From contig NZ_JAHKRC010000007.1 of NCBI RefSeq assembly GCF_019345465.1, positions 233,827 to 297,826 of the forward strand: a DNA stretch of 64,000 nt. The letters are read 5' to 3'. This DNA is from Pseudomonas sp. NKUCC02_KPG. GTDB lineage: Bacteria; Pseudomonadota; Gammaproteobacteria; Pseudomonadales; Pseudomonadaceae. The notes under the pieces are model-generated. The model was not told the origin of the DNA and did no database searches. It saw only the letters and a program-made list of their open reading frames with translations. Below are positions 39,242 to 48,579 of this stretch, piece after piece; the first letter of the stretch is position 1, and the number at the start of each line of letters is the position of its first letter. The position numbers and the translations under genes were made by a program.

Positions 39242-40128
39242 TTGGCGAACGGGCGCAGCAAGCGTTGTGGCGCGATTATCTGGAACTGACCAAACCCAAA
39301 GTGCTGGTACTGATGTTGATTACCTCGCTGGTGGGCATGTTCTTGGCGACCCGTGCCGGAGTGCCCTGGACAGTACTGATCTTCGGAAATCTGGGGATTG
39401 GACTGTGTGCAGGCGGGGCTGCGGCGGTCAATCATGTGGTGGACCGGCGCATTGACGCCGTCATGGCCCGCACCCATAAACGCCCGCTGGCGCAGGGGCG
39501 TGTGTCACCGCTTGGCGCGCTGTCATTCGCCCTGTTGCTGGCCTTGGCGGGCATGGGGCTGCTGCTGACGTTTACCAATCCCCTCACCGCCTGGCTGACG
39601 CTGGCGTCTTTGCTGGGTTATGCGGTGATTTACACCGGTTTTTTGAAGCGGGCCACGCCGCAGAATATTGTGATCGGCGGGCTGGCCGGTGCGGCGCCGC
39701 CATTGTTGGGGTGGGTGGCAGTCACGGGGCACGTCACCGCCGAGCCGCTGCTGCTGGTGCTGATTATCTTCGCCTGGACCCCGCCGCATTTTTGGGCGCT
39801 GGCCATTCATCGCAAGGAGGAATACGCCAAGGCTGATATCCCGATGTTGCCGGTGACCCATGGCGAGCACTACACCAAGGTGCATATCGTGCTGTACACC
39901 TTCGTGCTGCTGGCAGTCAGCCTGCTGCCGTTTGTGATTCACATGAGCGGCTTGCTCTATCTGGCGTGTGCGCTAGGGTTGGGCGCACGCTTTCTGCATT
40001 GGGCGTGGGTGTTGTACCGTGGCACCCAGCCGCACGCGGCGATCAACACGTTCAAGTACTCTATCTATTACCTGTTCTTGCTGTTTATCGCGCTGCTTGT
40101 CGATCACTACCTAGTGTTGAACCTATGA
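39229..40128 (+). CDS. ctaB: Protoheme IX farnesyltransferase (heme O synthase)
   Basis: Adds farnesyl to heme B to give heme O, the precursor of heme A. 299 residues, GTG start at 39229 preceded by AAAGGAGAACAG. It is a UbiA-superfamily membrane protein: [37 protein letters not shown] (first Asp-rich motif, about 65-85) and [26 protein letters not shown] (second, conserved heme O synthase signature, about 185-205). It is coupled to ctaA and its stop overlaps the Sco start. Confidence 0.96.
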   Translation: MATLIGERAQQALWRDYLELTKPKVLVLMLITSLVGMFLATRAGVPWTVLIFGNLGIGLCAGGAAAVNHVVDRRIDAVMARTHKRPLAQGRVSPLGALSFALLLALAGMGLLLTFTNPLTAWLTLASLLGYAVIYTGFLKRATPQNIVIGGLAGAAPPLLGWVAVTGHVTAEPLLLVLIIFAWTPPHFWALAIHRKEEYAKADIPMLPVTHGEHYTKVHIVLYTFVLLAVSLLPFVIHMSGLLYLACALGLGARFLHWAWVLYRGTQPHAAINTFKYSIYYLFLLFIALLVDHYLVLNL

Positions 40129-40760
40129 CTAAAACTCAAAAAACCGTCTATATCCTCGTTGCGCTGGTGGCGTTGGTCATGGGCCTGACGTTTAACAAAA
40201 TGATGTCGGGTAAAAGTCAGGGCGACAACACGTCTCTGATTGATGCGGGGATCATTTTGCTGCCGCAAAGCCGTCAGTTGCCGCAGGTGACAATGACCAA
40301 CCAGGACGGCCAGCCGGTGGTGATGAACGAGCTGAAAGGCAAGTGGAGCCTGCTGTTTTTTGGCTACACCTTCTGCCCGGACATTTGCCCGACCACCCTC
40401 GCCCAGTTGCGTCAGATCAAAAGCGAGCTGCCTAAAGAGGTGCAGGACAAACTGCAAATCGTGCTGGTCAGCGTCGACCCCAATCGCGATACGCCGCAAC
40501 AGCTCAAGCAGTACCTGGGCTACTTTGACCCGCAGTTTGTGGGCCTGACGCCGGGCTCCATCGATGAGCTGCAAACACTGGCCAACGCGGTGAGCATTCC
40601 GTTTATTCCGGCGGATACCAGCAAGCCGAACTACACGGTGGATCACAGTGGAAATCTGGCGCTGATCGGGCCGGACGGCACTCAGCGAGGTTTTATCCGC
40701 GCACCGTTCAACAACCAGAAGATGGTTGCCCAGTTGCCGGGGTTGGTTGAGCGCAAGTAA
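40125..40760 (+). CDS. senC: SCO1/SenC family copper chaperone
   Basis: 211-residue inner-membrane-anchored thioredoxin-fold protein (helix about 7-24) that metallates the CuA site of subunit II. The copper ligands are C84 and C88 ([11 protein letters not shown]) and H174 ([11 protein letters not shown]). The start ATG overlaps the ctaB stop, closing the cox operon. It differs from the gene at 37588 in keeping all three ligands. Confidence 0.96.
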   Translation: MTKTQKTVYILVALVALVMGLTFNKMMSGKSQGDNTSLIDAGIILLPQSRQLPQVTMTNQDGQPVVMNELKGKWSLLFFGYTFCPDICPTTLAQLRQIKSELPKEVQDKLQIVLVSVDPNRDTPQQLKQYLGYFDPQFVGLTPGSIDELQTLANAVSIPFIPADTSKPNYTVDHSGNLALIGPDGTQRGFIRAPFNNQKMVAQLPGLVERK

Positions 40761-40773
40761 AGGAAAGAAGCCT

Positions 40774-40864
40774 GTAGTCGCTGCCGCAGGCTGCGAAGGG
40801 GGGCGAAGCCCCCCGTTTTCTCGAAGGCTTGGAAACTCCCTTCGCAGCCTGCGGCAGCGACTAC
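40774..40864. repeat. Palindromic intergenic repeat, family C (copy 1)
   Basis: GTAGTCGCTGCCGCAGGCTG is matched by CAGCCTGCGGCAGCGACTAC; the arms extend inward (CGAAGGG / CCCTTCG), leaving a C-rich and AT-rich centre. The ends resemble the second copy at 51726-51813. It separates convergent senC and metQ. Confidence 0.9.
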
Positions 40865-40873
40865 TGGTAATGC

Positions 40874-41644
40874 TTAGAACGCCGGAACGATGGCGCCTTT
40901 GTATTTTTCCAGAATGAAGGCTTTCACTTCCGGGGTATGCAGGGCTGCAACCAGCTTTTGCATGTCAGCCGAATCTTTATCGTCCGGGCGAGCTACCAGA
41001 ATGTTCACGTAAGGCGAGTCGCTGCCTTCGATGACCAGTGCGTCTTTTTCCGGGTTCAGCTTGGCTTCCAGCGCGTAGTTGGTGTTGATCAGCGCCAGAT
41101 CAACCTGGGTCAGCACGCGCGGAATGGTGGCGGCTTCCAGTTCGCGGAACTTCAGGTTTTTAGGGTTCGCGGTGATGTCCTTGACCGTGGACAGGATGTT
41201 GGTCGAGTCCTTGAGCTTGATCAGGCCAGCCTTGTCCAGCAGCAGCAGCGCACGGCCGCCATTGGTGGCGTCGTTGGGGATGACAACGGTACTGCCATCC
41301 TTGAGTTCATCAAGTTTTTTGTACTTGCTCGAGTAAGCACCCAGCGGTTCAAGGTGAACGGCTGCAACGCTGACCAGGTGGGTGCCCTTGGCCTTGTTGA
41401 ACTCATCCAGGTACGGCTGGTGCTGGAAGAAGTTGGCGTCCAGGCGTTTTTCGGCCACTTGTACGTTTGGCTGGATGTAGTCGGTGAAGACCTTGACCTT
41501 GAGGTTGACGCCCTCTTTGGCCAATGCAGGTTTCACGAACTCCAGGATCTCGGCGTGCGGCACCGGGGAAGCGGCTACCGACAGGTCGCCCGCGTGGGCC
41601 GAAAACGCCGCAACAGCGGCCACAGCAGCAAATAACTTCTTCAT
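40874..41644 (-). CDS. metQ: D-methionine ABC transporter substrate-binding protein MetQ
   Basis: 256 residues of the NlpA/MetQ family: MKKLFAAVAAVAAFSAHA signal peptide with no lipobox cysteine, so a soluble periplasmic binding protein as in other pseudomonads. The motifs HAEILEFVKPAL, EKRLDANFFQHQPYLDEFN, IPNDATNGGRALLLL and INTNYALEAKLNP are diagnostic. It is last in the metNIQ operon, after an 81-base gap holding two tandem hairpins. It captures methionine for MetNI. Confidence 0.95.
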   Translation of the reverse strand: MKKLFAAVAAVAAFSAHAGDLSVAASPVPHAEILEFVKPALAKEGVNLKVKVFTDYIQPNVQVAEKRLDANFFQHQPYLDEFNKAKGTHLVSVAAVHLEPLGAYSSKYKKLDELKDGSTVVIPNDATNGGRALLLLDKAGLIKLKDSTNILSTVKDITANPKNLKFRELEAATIPRVLTQVDLALINTNYALEAKLNPEKDALVIEGSDSPYVNILVARPDDKDSADMQKLVAALHTPEVKAFILEKYKGAIVPAF

Positions 41645-41661
41645 TCAGCAACTCCTTGTGA

Positions 41662-41698
41662 ATACCTGGGTTCAGGTATCTGCCAGCCGTGGGCTGGC
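41662..41698. other. Tandem hairpins between metI and metQ
   Basis: ATACCTG / CAGGTAT (loop GGTT), then three bases later GCCAGCC / GGCTGGC (loop GTG). There is no U-tract. Stem-loops in this position often protect or punctuate mRNA so that the binding-protein gene is expressed differently from the permease genes. Confidence 0.65.
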
Positions 41699-41725
41699 GG
41701 TTACGTTTATTGACGCGGGTCGCGT

Positions 41726-42400
41726 TTACTTGCGTGAAAAGTGAACCACCAGCCTGTCGCCAACGGTTTGCAGAATTTGCACCAGAATCAGCAACAGCAC
41801 CACTGTGACGATCATCACGTCAGGCTGGAAGCGCTGATAACCGAACCGGATGGCCAAATCCCCCAGACCGCCAGCGCCAACCACGCCCGCCATTGCGGTG
41901 TAGCCCACCAGCGTAATTGCCGTCACCGTGATCGCGGCAAAAATGCCGGGGCGCGCTTCGGGCAACAAGGCATTGGTAATAATCTGACGCGTATTGGCGC
42001 CCATCGCCTGAGTGGCTTCGATGATGCCGCGATCCACTTCCCGAAAGGCTGTTTCTATCAAGCGGGCAAAGAACGGTGTGGCGCCCACCACCAATGGTGG
42101 AATGGCGCCGGCAACACCCAGTGAGGTTCCTGTGATCACCACGGTGAGCGGGATCATGACGACCAGCAAAATGATGAACGGCAGCGAGCGCAGGATGTTC
42201 ACCACAAAAGACAGCGCGCCATACAGGGTTTTCTGTTCAAGAAGCTGGCGCGGGCTGCACAGGAACAGCAGGATGCCCAGTGGCAGGCCGAGCAATACCG
42301 TGAACAGCAGCGAACCGCCGAGCATGATCATGGTGTCGCCGGTGGCTAGCCATATTTCGTACCAATCAATGTTGGAGAAGAAGCCCAGGAAGGATTCCAT
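41726..42400 (-). CDS. metI: D-methionine ABC transporter permease MetI
   Basis: 224 residues with five membrane segments and the EAA-type loop EATQAMGANTRQIITNALLPEARPG (split here: QAMGANTRQ and LLPEARPGIFA), which contacts MetN. TLVGYTAMAGVVGAGGLGDLAIRFGYQRF is the family C-terminal signature. The start ATG overlaps the metN stop by one base. Confidence 0.96.
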   Translation of the reverse strand: MESFLGFFSNIDWYEIWLATGDTMIMLGGSLLFTVLLGLPLGILLFLCSPRQLLEQKTLYGALSFVVNILRSLPFIILLVVMIPLTVVITGTSLGVAGAIPPLVVGATPFFARLIETAFREVDRGIIEATQAMGANTRQIITNALLPEARPGIFAAITVTAITLVGYTAMAGVVGAGGLGDLAIRFGYQRFQPDVMIVTVVLLLILVQILQTVGDRLVVHFSRK

Positions 42401-43407
42401 TAGCGCAGCACCTCCATATGAACGTCAGCAGCAACGAAGCTGGCGAACGCCGCTTCCATGTCGCCACCGGTGATGGCGAGGGTCAGTTGCCCATAAGGGG
42501 TGTCTTTGATGCGGTCAATGCGGCCGGCCAGGATGCTGTAATCCACACCCGTTTCGCGGGCGATGGTGCCCAGCAGAGGCGCGTAGGTAGATTCGCCCTG
42601 GAAGGTCAGGCGGACGATGCGGCCAGGGACATGAGCGAAATCGTCGCGCTGCTCACTCTCGTCGATCTGCTCGTCTTCTTGCACAAAACGCTTGGTGGTC
42701 GGGTGCTTGGGGTGCAGGAACACCTCGGCCACCGGACCTTGCTCAACGATAACGCCAGCATCCATCACCGCCACTTCGTCACACACACGACGGATGACAT
42801 CCATCTCATGGGTGATCAGCACGATAGTCAGCTTCAGCTCGCGGTTGATCTCGGCCAGCAGTTGCAACACAGAGGCGGTGGTTTGCGGGTCGAGGGCACT
42901 GGTGGCCTCGTCGCACAGCAATACTTTGGGTTTGGTGGCCAGGGCACGGGCAATGCCCACACGCTGTTTCTGGCCGCCCGACAGTTGCGCCGGGTACTTT
43001 TTGGCGTGATCAGACAGACCTACGCGTTCGAGCAATTCAGCGACGCGCTGATCAATAGCACTGCGGGACAATTCACCGGCAAGTGTCAGAGGCATTGCAA
43101 CGTTGTCGGCCACAGTCTTGGAGGCCAGCAGGTTGAAGTGCTGGAAGATCATGCCCACTTGCTGACGGAAGCGGCGCAGGCCGTTGGCGTCCATTGCGGT
43201 CACGTCTTCGTTGTCGACGATGATCTTGCCGCCGCTCGGGGTTTCAAGGCGGTTGATCAGGCGCAGCAATGTACTTTTACCCGCACCGGAGTGGCCAATC
43301 AGGCCGAACACCTTGCCGCTCTCAACACGCAAACTGGTGGAGTGCAGCGCGGGAATGTCCTTACCGGCAACCCGGTAAGTTTTATGAACGTTATGAAACT
43401 CAATCAC
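42400..43407 (-). CDS. metN: D-methionine ABC transporter ATP-binding protein MetN
   Basis: 335 residues with GTG start at 43407 ([11 protein letters not shown]) preceded by AAGG; an ATG-initiated extension 29 codons upstream is unconserved. The ABC motifs are Walker [12 protein letters not shown], signature [13 protein letters not shown], Walker [15 protein letters not shown] and H-loop LITHEMDV. The C-terminal NIL domain (about 255-335) binds methionine and gives trans-inhibition. It is first in the operon. Confidence 0.95.
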   Translation of the reverse strand: MIEFHNVHKTYRVAGKDIPALHSTSLRVESGKVFGLIGHSGAGKSTLLRLINRLETPSGGKIIVDNEDVTAMDANGLRRFRQQVGMIFQHFNLLASKTVADNVAMPLTLAGELSRSAIDQRVAELLERVGLSDHAKKYPAQLSGGQKQRVGIARALATKPKVLLCDEATSALDPQTTASVLQLLAEINRELKLTIVLITHEMDVIRRVCDEVAVMDAGVIVEQGPVAEVFLHPKHPTTKRFVQEDEQIDESEQRDDFAHVPGRIVRLTFQGESTYAPLLGTIARETGVDYSILAGRIDRIKDTPYGQLTLAITGGDMEAAFASFVAADVHMEVLR

Positions 43408-43506
43408 GTAGCGAACCTTGTGGGCGCGTAAATAGAAGTTCAGCGGTAAGCCGGGCACGCATCTTATCGTGCTCGCATATGCTTGACTTAGCATTTATTA
43501 ATGGGC

Positions 43507-43538
43507 ATTCCTTTGATTTTGGAATAAGAAATCAAAGG
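43507..43538. promoter_or_regulatory. Two overlapping dyads upstream of metN
   Basis: CCTTTGATTT and AAATCAAAGG form a perfect 10-bp dyad (43510-43519 / 43529-43538). It overlaps a second one, ATTCC-N9-GGAAT (43507-43525), so the two hairpins cannot form at the same time. It lies 100 bases upstream of the metN GTG. It may be an operator for sulfur or methionine control. No MetJ is known in pseudomonads. Confidence 0.5.
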
Positions 43539-43552
43539 TCATAAAATGCCAA

Positions 43553-43618
43553 TCGCCGCGTGTGCCAGTGTTGCGCTAGGGCGCAATACTCTGGGTTGGC
43601 ACAGGCGGCGACTTTTTG
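43553..43618 (+). terminator. Large nested hairpin with T5, between the lipoprotein gene and metN
   Basis: TCGCCGC-TGTGCCA is mirrored by TGGCACA-GCGGCGA, enclosing an inner hairpin (TTGCGC / GCGCAA). T5 follows on the + strand. The neighbouring genes on both sides read on the - strand. It is therefore either an imperfect terminator of the lipoprotein gene, or the end of an unseen + strand transcript. Confidence 0.55.
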
Positions 43619-43620
43619 TA

Positions 43621-44337
43621 TCAAGGCTTGCGCGGTGTCAGTACCAATTGCGCAGGCACATGGCGAATGATCTGACGCTCAAGGCTCAGGTCAAACCCGG
43701 GGTCGAGCTTTTTAACGCGCTTGCTGATCAGTGTGGCCAGCCACGGGTAGTCCGCCGTACGCGGAACCTGCAGGCTGACGGCACACTGGTAATTAACGAT
43801 ATCTTGCGCGATCAAATCCAGTTGATGGCGAAGTTTCGCACTATCGGTGATGTTCAGCGCTACGGTGGTGCTCAGGGCCGCCGGGTCGATCACCTTGGCC
43901 GGTGGACGGGCTTCAGCTGCCTTGAGGGCTGCCTCGGCTTTATCCAGCTCGGCCTTGCGTGCCTGGGCAATAGCGCTGTTGACGCCGCCCGTCAGCGCAG
44001 GTGCTTTGGGCATCAGGGCGCGGGCACGGCTCAGGGCTGTGGCTGCGGCGTTGACGTCACCTTTTTGAAGAACGATCTGGCTGCGCTGCAGGTAGGCTTC
44101 GGCCAGTTGGCGCTGGTACTGCACCCATTGCGGATCATCCGGCGTCTGGGCCTGCAAGGTGCTCAGTTGGTCTTCAGCGGTCGCGAGTTCGCTGCTGGCC
44201 AGGTTTTGCTCCAGCTGTGCGATGGCCGCAGCGCGAGCGTCAACGGCAGTAGTATCGGCCGACGGCGTGCTTTGGCAGGCGCCCAGCAGCAAGGAAAATG
44301 CGGCCAGGAGCAAGTAACGGAAGTTGAACAGCTTCAT
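43621..44337 (-). CDS. Lipoprotein of unknown function beside zinc uptake genes
   Basis: 238 residues with type II signal peptide (LLLAAFSLLLGACQS, mature from Cys21). The middle is helical and repeat-like (about 35-150, LEQNLASSELATAEDQLS, TALSRARALMPKAPALTG), resembling tetratricopeptide-like helices. The C-terminal part (TVALNITDSAKLRHQLD to VPAQLVLTPRKP) looks like a beta domain with one Cys (NYQCAVSL). It follows znuB and precedes metNIQ, the standard pseudomonad order. Function is unknown. Confidence 0.75.
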   Translation of the reverse strand: MKLFNFRYLLLAAFSLLLGACQSTPSADTTAVDARAAAIAQLEQNLASSELATAEDQLSTLQAQTPDDPQWVQYQRQLAEAYLQRSQIVLQKGDVNAAATALSRARALMPKAPALTGGVNSAIAQARKAELDKAEAALKAAEARPPAKVIDPAALSTTVALNITDSAKLRHQLDLIAQDIVNYQCAVSLQVPRTADYPWLATLISKRVKKLDPGFDLSLERQIIRHVPAQLVLTPRKP

Positions 44338-44374
44338 TCCTGCGGCTCTCTAAGTGCGCAAAAAACAAGCAAGT

Positions 44375-45163
44375 CTACACCCCTCGACGGGGCAGAACAA
44401 AACTCAGCAAAAACAGTGCAGCGGCACACACCACAATCGATGGTCCCGCTGGCGTGTCCTTGAACCATGACAAGGCCAGGCCACCACACACGGCCAGTAT
44501 TCCCAGGGCACTTGCGCCCAGTGCCATTTGCTCCGGAGAGCGCGCATGGCGTTGGGCCGCTGCTGCCGGAATGATCAGCAGGGAGGTGATCAACAGCACG
44601 CCGACGATCTTCATCGCCACAGCGATCACCACGGCGATCAAGAGCATCAGGGTCAAGCGTAACGCGGCCACTGGCAAACCTTCCACCGTGGCCAGTTCTT
44701 CGTGAACAGTAATCGCCAGCAACGGCCGCCACAGCGCAACCAGAAGCGCCAGTACCGCAGCGCTGCCGCCCAGAATCCACATCAGGTCGGTAGGGCTGAT
44801 GGCCAGTAGGTCGCCAAACAAATACGCCATCAGATCAATCCGAACTTCATGCATGAAGCTTAGTACGACCAGCCCGAGGGACAAGGTACTCGGGGCGAGA
44901 ATTCCGAGCAACGTGTCGGATGCCAACGATTGGCGTTGCTGAAGCGTGACCAGCAGCACGGCCAGCAGCAGGCAGCCCACGGTCACGGCAATGGTGGGGC
45001 TGATGTCCAGCAAGAAACCCATCGCTACACCCAGCAGGGCCGCATGGGACAACGTGTCGCCGAAGTAGGCCATGCGCCGCCACACCACGAACGAACCCAG
45101 AGGTCCTGCAACTATTGCCAAAGCCAGACCTGCCAGCAGGGCGTAAAGCAGAAAATCAGCCAT
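44375..45163 (-). CDS. znuB: Zinc ABC transporter permease ZnuB
   Basis: 262 residues beginning [20 protein letters not shown], with about eight membrane helices, of the ABC-3 family. [28 protein letters not shown] and [14 protein letters not shown] are the conserved cytoplasmic segments. The start overlaps the znuC end by 8 bases. It partners ZnuC and the ZnuA binding protein for high-affinity zinc import. Confidence 0.95.
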   Translation of the reverse strand: MADFLLYALLAGLALAIVAGPLGSFVVWRRMAYFGDTLSHAALLGVAMGFLLDISPTIAVTVGCLLLAVLLVTLQQRQSLASDTLLGILAPSTLSLGLVVLSFMHEVRIDLMAYLFGDLLAISPTDLMWILGGSAAVLALLVALWRPLLAITVHEELATVEGLPVAALRLTLMLLIAVVIAVAMKIVGVLLITSLLIIPAAAAQRHARSPEQMALGASALGILAVCGGLALSWFKDTPAGPSIVVCAAALFLLSFVLPRRGV

Positions 45164-45944
45164 GCTTGCAGCCTTCTCCGTGAACGTGGGCGGATGCCGC
45201 CGTGGTGTTTTCGTTGACCACCGAACCATGCAAGTCATGGGCGTGGTCGTGATGGTGGTGATAAATCGCTAGGCTTTGTGCGTTTTTGCCAAACAGCTCG
45301 ACAAAGGCCGGGTCGCCGCTCACCTGCTCAGGATGGCCTGAACAGCAGACGTGGCGATTAAGGCACACCACCTGATCGGTTGTGCTCATCACCAGATGCA
45401 AATCGTGGGAAACCATCAGCACGCCGCAACCGTGGCGGTCGCGCAGGCGGGTGATCAGGGCATACAGCTCCGATTGGCCAGCCACGTCCACGCCTTGAAC
45501 CGGTTCGTCGAGCACCAGCAATTCGGGTTTGCGCAGCAGGGCACGGGCCAGCAGCACACGTTGCATTTCACCGCCTGAAACGCTTTGCACCGGGCTGTCG
45601 ATCACCTTCTCGGCGCCGACTTCCTTCAGTGCCTCAAGGGCCTGGGCGCGATCTACGCCGGGCACCAGGCGCAAAAAGCGCAGCACCGACAGTGGCAGTG
45701 TCGGGTCAACGTGCAGCTTCTGGGGCATGTAGCCAACACGCAGTTTAGGCTTGCGCCAGACACTGCCGCTGGTGGGCTTGAGCAGGCCGAGTACGGCCTT
45801 GACCAACGTGGTTTTACCCGCGCCGTTGGGGCCGATCAGGGTCACGATCTGGCCCGGCTCAACGCTCAGCTCAATATTGTCGAGTACGTTTTGCCCGGAA
45901 TACGTCACGGTGACGTGTTGCAGGCGAATCAGTGCAGTGCTCAT
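45156..45944 (-). CDS. znuC: Zinc ABC transporter ATP-binding protein ZnuC
   Basis: 262 residues starting [17 protein letters not shown] at 45944. Walker [13 protein letters not shown], signature [14 protein letters not shown], Walker [13 protein letters not shown]. The C-terminus is histidine-rich ([14 protein letters not shown] and [10 protein letters not shown]), probably a zinc-binding tail. The ATG overlaps the zur stop by one base, so zur-znuC-znuB are one unit. Confidence 0.95.
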   Translation of the reverse strand: MSTALIRLQHVTVTYSGQNVLDNIELSVEPGQIVTLIGPNGAGKTTLVKAVLGLLKPTSGSVWRKPKLRVGYMPQKLHVDPTLPLSVLRFLRLVPGVDRAQALEALKEVGAEKVIDSPVQSVSGGEMQRVLLARALLRKPELLVLDEPVQGVDVAGQSELYALITRLRDRHGCGVLMVSHDLHLVMSTTDQVVCLNRHVCCSGHPEQVSGDPAFVELFGKNAQSLAIYHHHHDHAHDLHGSVVNENTTAASAHVHGEGCKHG

Positions 45945-46426
45945 CAGGCCTCCCGGCAACCCGAACACAAACCGACCACTTCGACGGTCTGGCCTTCGAC
46001 AGTAAAGCCGACATCCCGTGCGCTGTTGATAATCGCGTCACTGATGGATTTTTGTTCAAGTTCGATCGCGGCGTGGCACGTGCGGCAAATCAGGAACTGG
46101 CCCTGATGCGGATGCTCGGGATGGCTACAGCCGACAAAGGCATTGAGCGACGAGATGCGGTGCACCAGGCCATTGTCGAGCAGGAAGTCCAGGGCGCGAT
46201 AAACGGTCGGCGGCGCGGCGCGGCGACCGTCCTGCTCGCTGAGCACGGCCAGAATGTCGTAGGCACCCAGCGGCTTGTGGCTCTGCCACACCAGTTCCAG
46301 CACCCGACGTCGCAAAGCGGTCAGGCGCAGGCCTTTTTGCGCACACAGAACATCGGCCTCAGTAAGCGCACTGTGGACACAATGAGAATGGTCATGGGGA
46401 CGACTGGCAAGCGGTGTTATAGGCAT
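45944..46426 (-). CDS. zur: Zinc uptake regulator Zur (Np20)
   Basis: Fur-family zinc-responsive repressor of 160 residues. It has an N-terminal His-rich stretch ([19 protein letters not shown]), winged helix (about 25-85: [28 protein letters not shown]) and dimerisation domain with zinc sites: [20 protein letters not shown], and cysteine pairs ICRTCH and LCSGC. It represses znu genes when zinc is plentiful. It is divergent from znuA over 57 bases and upstream of znuCB. Confidence 0.94.
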   Translation of the reverse strand: MPITPLASRPHDHSHCVHSALTEADVLCAQKGLRLTALRRRVLELVWQSHKPLGAYDILAVLSEQDGRRAAPPTVYRALDFLLDNGLVHRISSLNAFVGCSHPEHPHQGQFLICRTCHAAIELEQKSISDAIINSARDVGFTVEGQTVEVVGLCSGCREA

Positions 46427-46452
46427 GGGCGGCGACGATTTTTGAGAGAGAC

Positions 46453-46465
46453 GTTATTATGTTAC
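46453..46465. promoter_or_regulatory. Candidate Zur box between zur and znuA
   Basis: GTTATTATGTTAC resembles the Zur palindrome (GTTATA-N-TATAAC type) with two mismatched pairs. It lies in the 57-base divergent region, where it could control both zur-znuCB and znuA. Confidence 0.45.
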
Positions 46466-46483
46466 CTGTTTCAGCCACCATGA

Positions 46484-47413
46484 GTGCTCATCGTGCCCCG
46501 TCTTTTTTCCCTTTTTCTAGCTCTAAGTGCCAGTTTGCTTGTGATTAACCCGGCTCAGGCCGAGGTGAGCGTGCTGACCAGCATCAAGCCCTTGCAACTG
46601 ATTGCCGCTGCCGTACAGGACGGCGTAGGGCACCCGGAGGTACTTTTGCCTCCCAATGCTTCGCCGCATAACTATGCGTTGCGACCATCCGACGTACGGC
46701 GTGTGCAGTCGGCGGATCTCTTGTACTGGATCGGTCCGGACATGGAGGGTTTTTTGCCGCGGGTGATCAAGACTCGCACCTTGCCATCAGTGACGGTGCA
46801 AACCCTGCCGGGTTTGAAGCTGCGTCATTTCGCCGAAGATAGTCATTCCCACGAAGAAGATGCCGCCGAACATGATCACGATCATCGTCCTGGCACACTG
46901 GATGCGCATTTGTGGCTGGCGCCGGACAATGCACGGGTGATTGCTGCAAAAATGGCCGCTGACTTGAGCGAAAAAGACCCCGCCAATGCGGCCAGATACC
47001 AGGGCAACCTCAAGGCTTTCAATGAGCGTCTGGACGAATTGAATGCGCGCTTGAAAGCCCGCATGGCCGGAATTGCCGACAAGCCGTTCTTCGTCTTCCA
47101 TGAAGGCTACGATTATTTCGAAAGCGCTTACGGTCTTAAGCACACGGGTACGTTCAGCGTGGCTTCGGAAGTGCAGCCGGGCGCTCAACACGTAGCGGCC
47201 ATGCGCAAGCGTTTGCAGGAAGTGGGCAAGACGTGCGTGTTCAGCGACCCTCCTCTGCGTCCGCGTCTGGCTGACACCCTGACGGCCGGCTTGCCGGTCA
47301 AGTTGGCGGAGCTGGATGCATTGGGCGGCTATACCCCCGCGACGGCGCAGGGTTACGAGCAGTTGCTGGAAAAGCTGGGCAATGACCTGGCGGGGTGTCT
47401 GGAAAGCTTGTAA
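46484..47413 (+). CDS. znuA: Zinc ABC transporter substrate-binding protein ZnuA
   Basis: 309 residues with signal peptide (PRLFSLFLALSASLLVINPAQA, cleavage after AQA; written here as residues about 5-26). The start is uncertain: GTG at 46484 or GTG at 46493 in frame; an upstream ATG is out of frame. The TroA/ZnuA family pattern has zinc-binding His in PPNASPHNYALRPSD, the charged flexible loop HSHEEDAAEHDHDH, DAHLWLAPDNA and FHEGYDYFESAYGL. It ends before a REP element. Confidence 0.93.
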   Translation: MLIVPRLFSLFLALSASLLVINPAQAEVSVLTSIKPLQLIAAAVQDGVGHPEVLLPPNASPHNYALRPSDVRRVQSADLLYWIGPDMEGFLPRVIKTRTLPSVTVQTLPGLKLRHFAEDSHSHEEDAAEHDHDHRPGTLDAHLWLAPDNARVIAAKMAADLSEKDPANAARYQGNLKAFNERLDELNARLKARMAGIADKPFFVFHEGYDYFESAYGLKHTGTFSVASEVQPGAQHVAAMRKRLQEVGKTCVFSDPPLRPRLADTLTAGLPVKLAELDALGGYTPATAQGYEQLLEKLGNDLAGCLESL

Positions 47414-47467
47414 GTCGACTCCCACAGATTGTGTGGCGTTCACAAAAGTTGCAGCTTGCCAGAACGT

Positions 47468-47555
47468 CTGTGGGAGCGGGCTTGCTCGCGATTGGATCGA
47501 CGCGTCTGTTCAGATACACCGCGCCGTTTGAATCGCGAGCAAGCCCGCTCCCACA
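47468..47555. repeat. REP palindrome, family A (copy 2)
   Basis: CTGTGGGAGCGGGCTTGCTC and its reverse complement (AATCGCGAGCAAGCCCGCTC) flank about 36 bases. The arms are the same as at 12184-12270. It separates convergent znuA and thrB. Confidence 0.93.
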
Positions 47556-47572
47556 ATTGATTTCAGTGTTTG

Positions 47573-48523
47573 TTACAACGCGAACGGCAGTTGTACGGTC
47601 ACCTTCTGACGCAATGCCAGGCGCTTTTCAAATTCGCCCGGATCGTGAATCAGCACGTCCTGACCGGCAAAGGTCTGAGCGGCGATGAGGCGCGACAGCC
47701 AGAATCTCACGCACGCAACGCGCAACATGGTTGGCCACAACTCGGCTTCAGCAGCCGTGAACGGGCGCAGTGCCGCATAGGCGCCGAGCAGGGCGCGCGC
47801 GCGCGGGGCGTCGATCTGACCTTCTTCGTCAGCACACCAGTCATTCAGGGCGATCGCCACGTCGTACAGCATTGGGCCTGAGCAGGCGTTGTAAAAGTCG
47901 ATCAGCCCCGTCAGATGGGTGCCTTCAAACATCGCGTTGTCGCGAAACAGGTCGCCGTGCAGGTTGGCCCGGGGCAGTGCCAGGATCTGTGCCTTGCGCT
48001 CAGTGATTTCCTGTAGCGCCTTTTGCAGCAAATCTGCCGAGTCAGGCGACAAATCAGCCATCAGGGCGGGTCCTTCAGCCAGCATCCAGTCCAGGCCGCG
48101 GTCTGTCTTGCGCTCCAGTACCTTGTTGCGCGTGGCTGTGTGCAAGTGACCGAGCAATTCCCCGACCTGGGCGCAATGCTGGGCGTTGGCCTCACGAATA
48201 TGCTTGCCCGCCAGGCGTGGTTGCAGCAATGCCGGTTTGCCCTTGAGTTCGCGCAGGGCCAGGCCGTCAACGGTGCGCAGGGCAAAAGGCACCGGAAGGT
48301 CGGCGTCATGCAGTACATCCAGCAACTCGATAAAGAACGGCATTTCTTTGACCGGGCCGCGCTCAACCAGGGTCAGGACATATTCACCCTTCTCCAGGCT
48401 GATGAAGTAGTTGGTATTTTCGCTTCCCGCGGCAATTCCCTGGAAATCGAGCAGGCGGCCGAGTTCGTAAGGCGCAAGGAAGGTTTCCAACTCGCTGCGA
48501 GTCAGTGGGGTGAATACAGACAT
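47573..48523 (-). CDS. thrB: Homoserine kinase (ThrB type II)
   Basis: Phosphorylates homoserine on the way to threonine. 316 residues of the choline-kinase/APH fold typical of pseudomonads, unlike the GHMP-type ThrB of enterics. GSENTNYFISLEKGEYVLTLVE is the ATP-binding region, LHGDLFRDNAMFEG is the catalytic loop (split HGDLFRDN) and GLIDFYNACSGP holds the DFG-like metal Asp. A DUF2782 gene lies 56 bases upstream. Confidence 0.95.
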   Translation of the reverse strand: MSVFTPLTRSELETFLAPYELGRLLDFQGIAAGSENTNYFISLEKGEYVLTLVERGPVKEMPFFIELLDVLHDADLPVPFALRTVDGLALRELKGKPALLQPRLAGKHIREANAQHCAQVGELLGHLHTATRNKVLERKTDRGLDWMLAEGPALMADLSPDSADLLQKALQEITERKAQILALPRANLHGDLFRDNAMFEGTHLTGLIDFYNACSGPMLYDVAIALNDWCADEEGQIDAPRARALLGAYAALRPFTAAEAELWPTMLRVACVRFWLSRLIAAQTFAGQDVLIHDPGEFEKRLALRQKVTVQLPFAL

Positions 48524-48579
48524 GATTTAAATTGCCAGTACGGGCGCCGTGCGAGGCGGCGCCAATTAAAGTTAAGACG

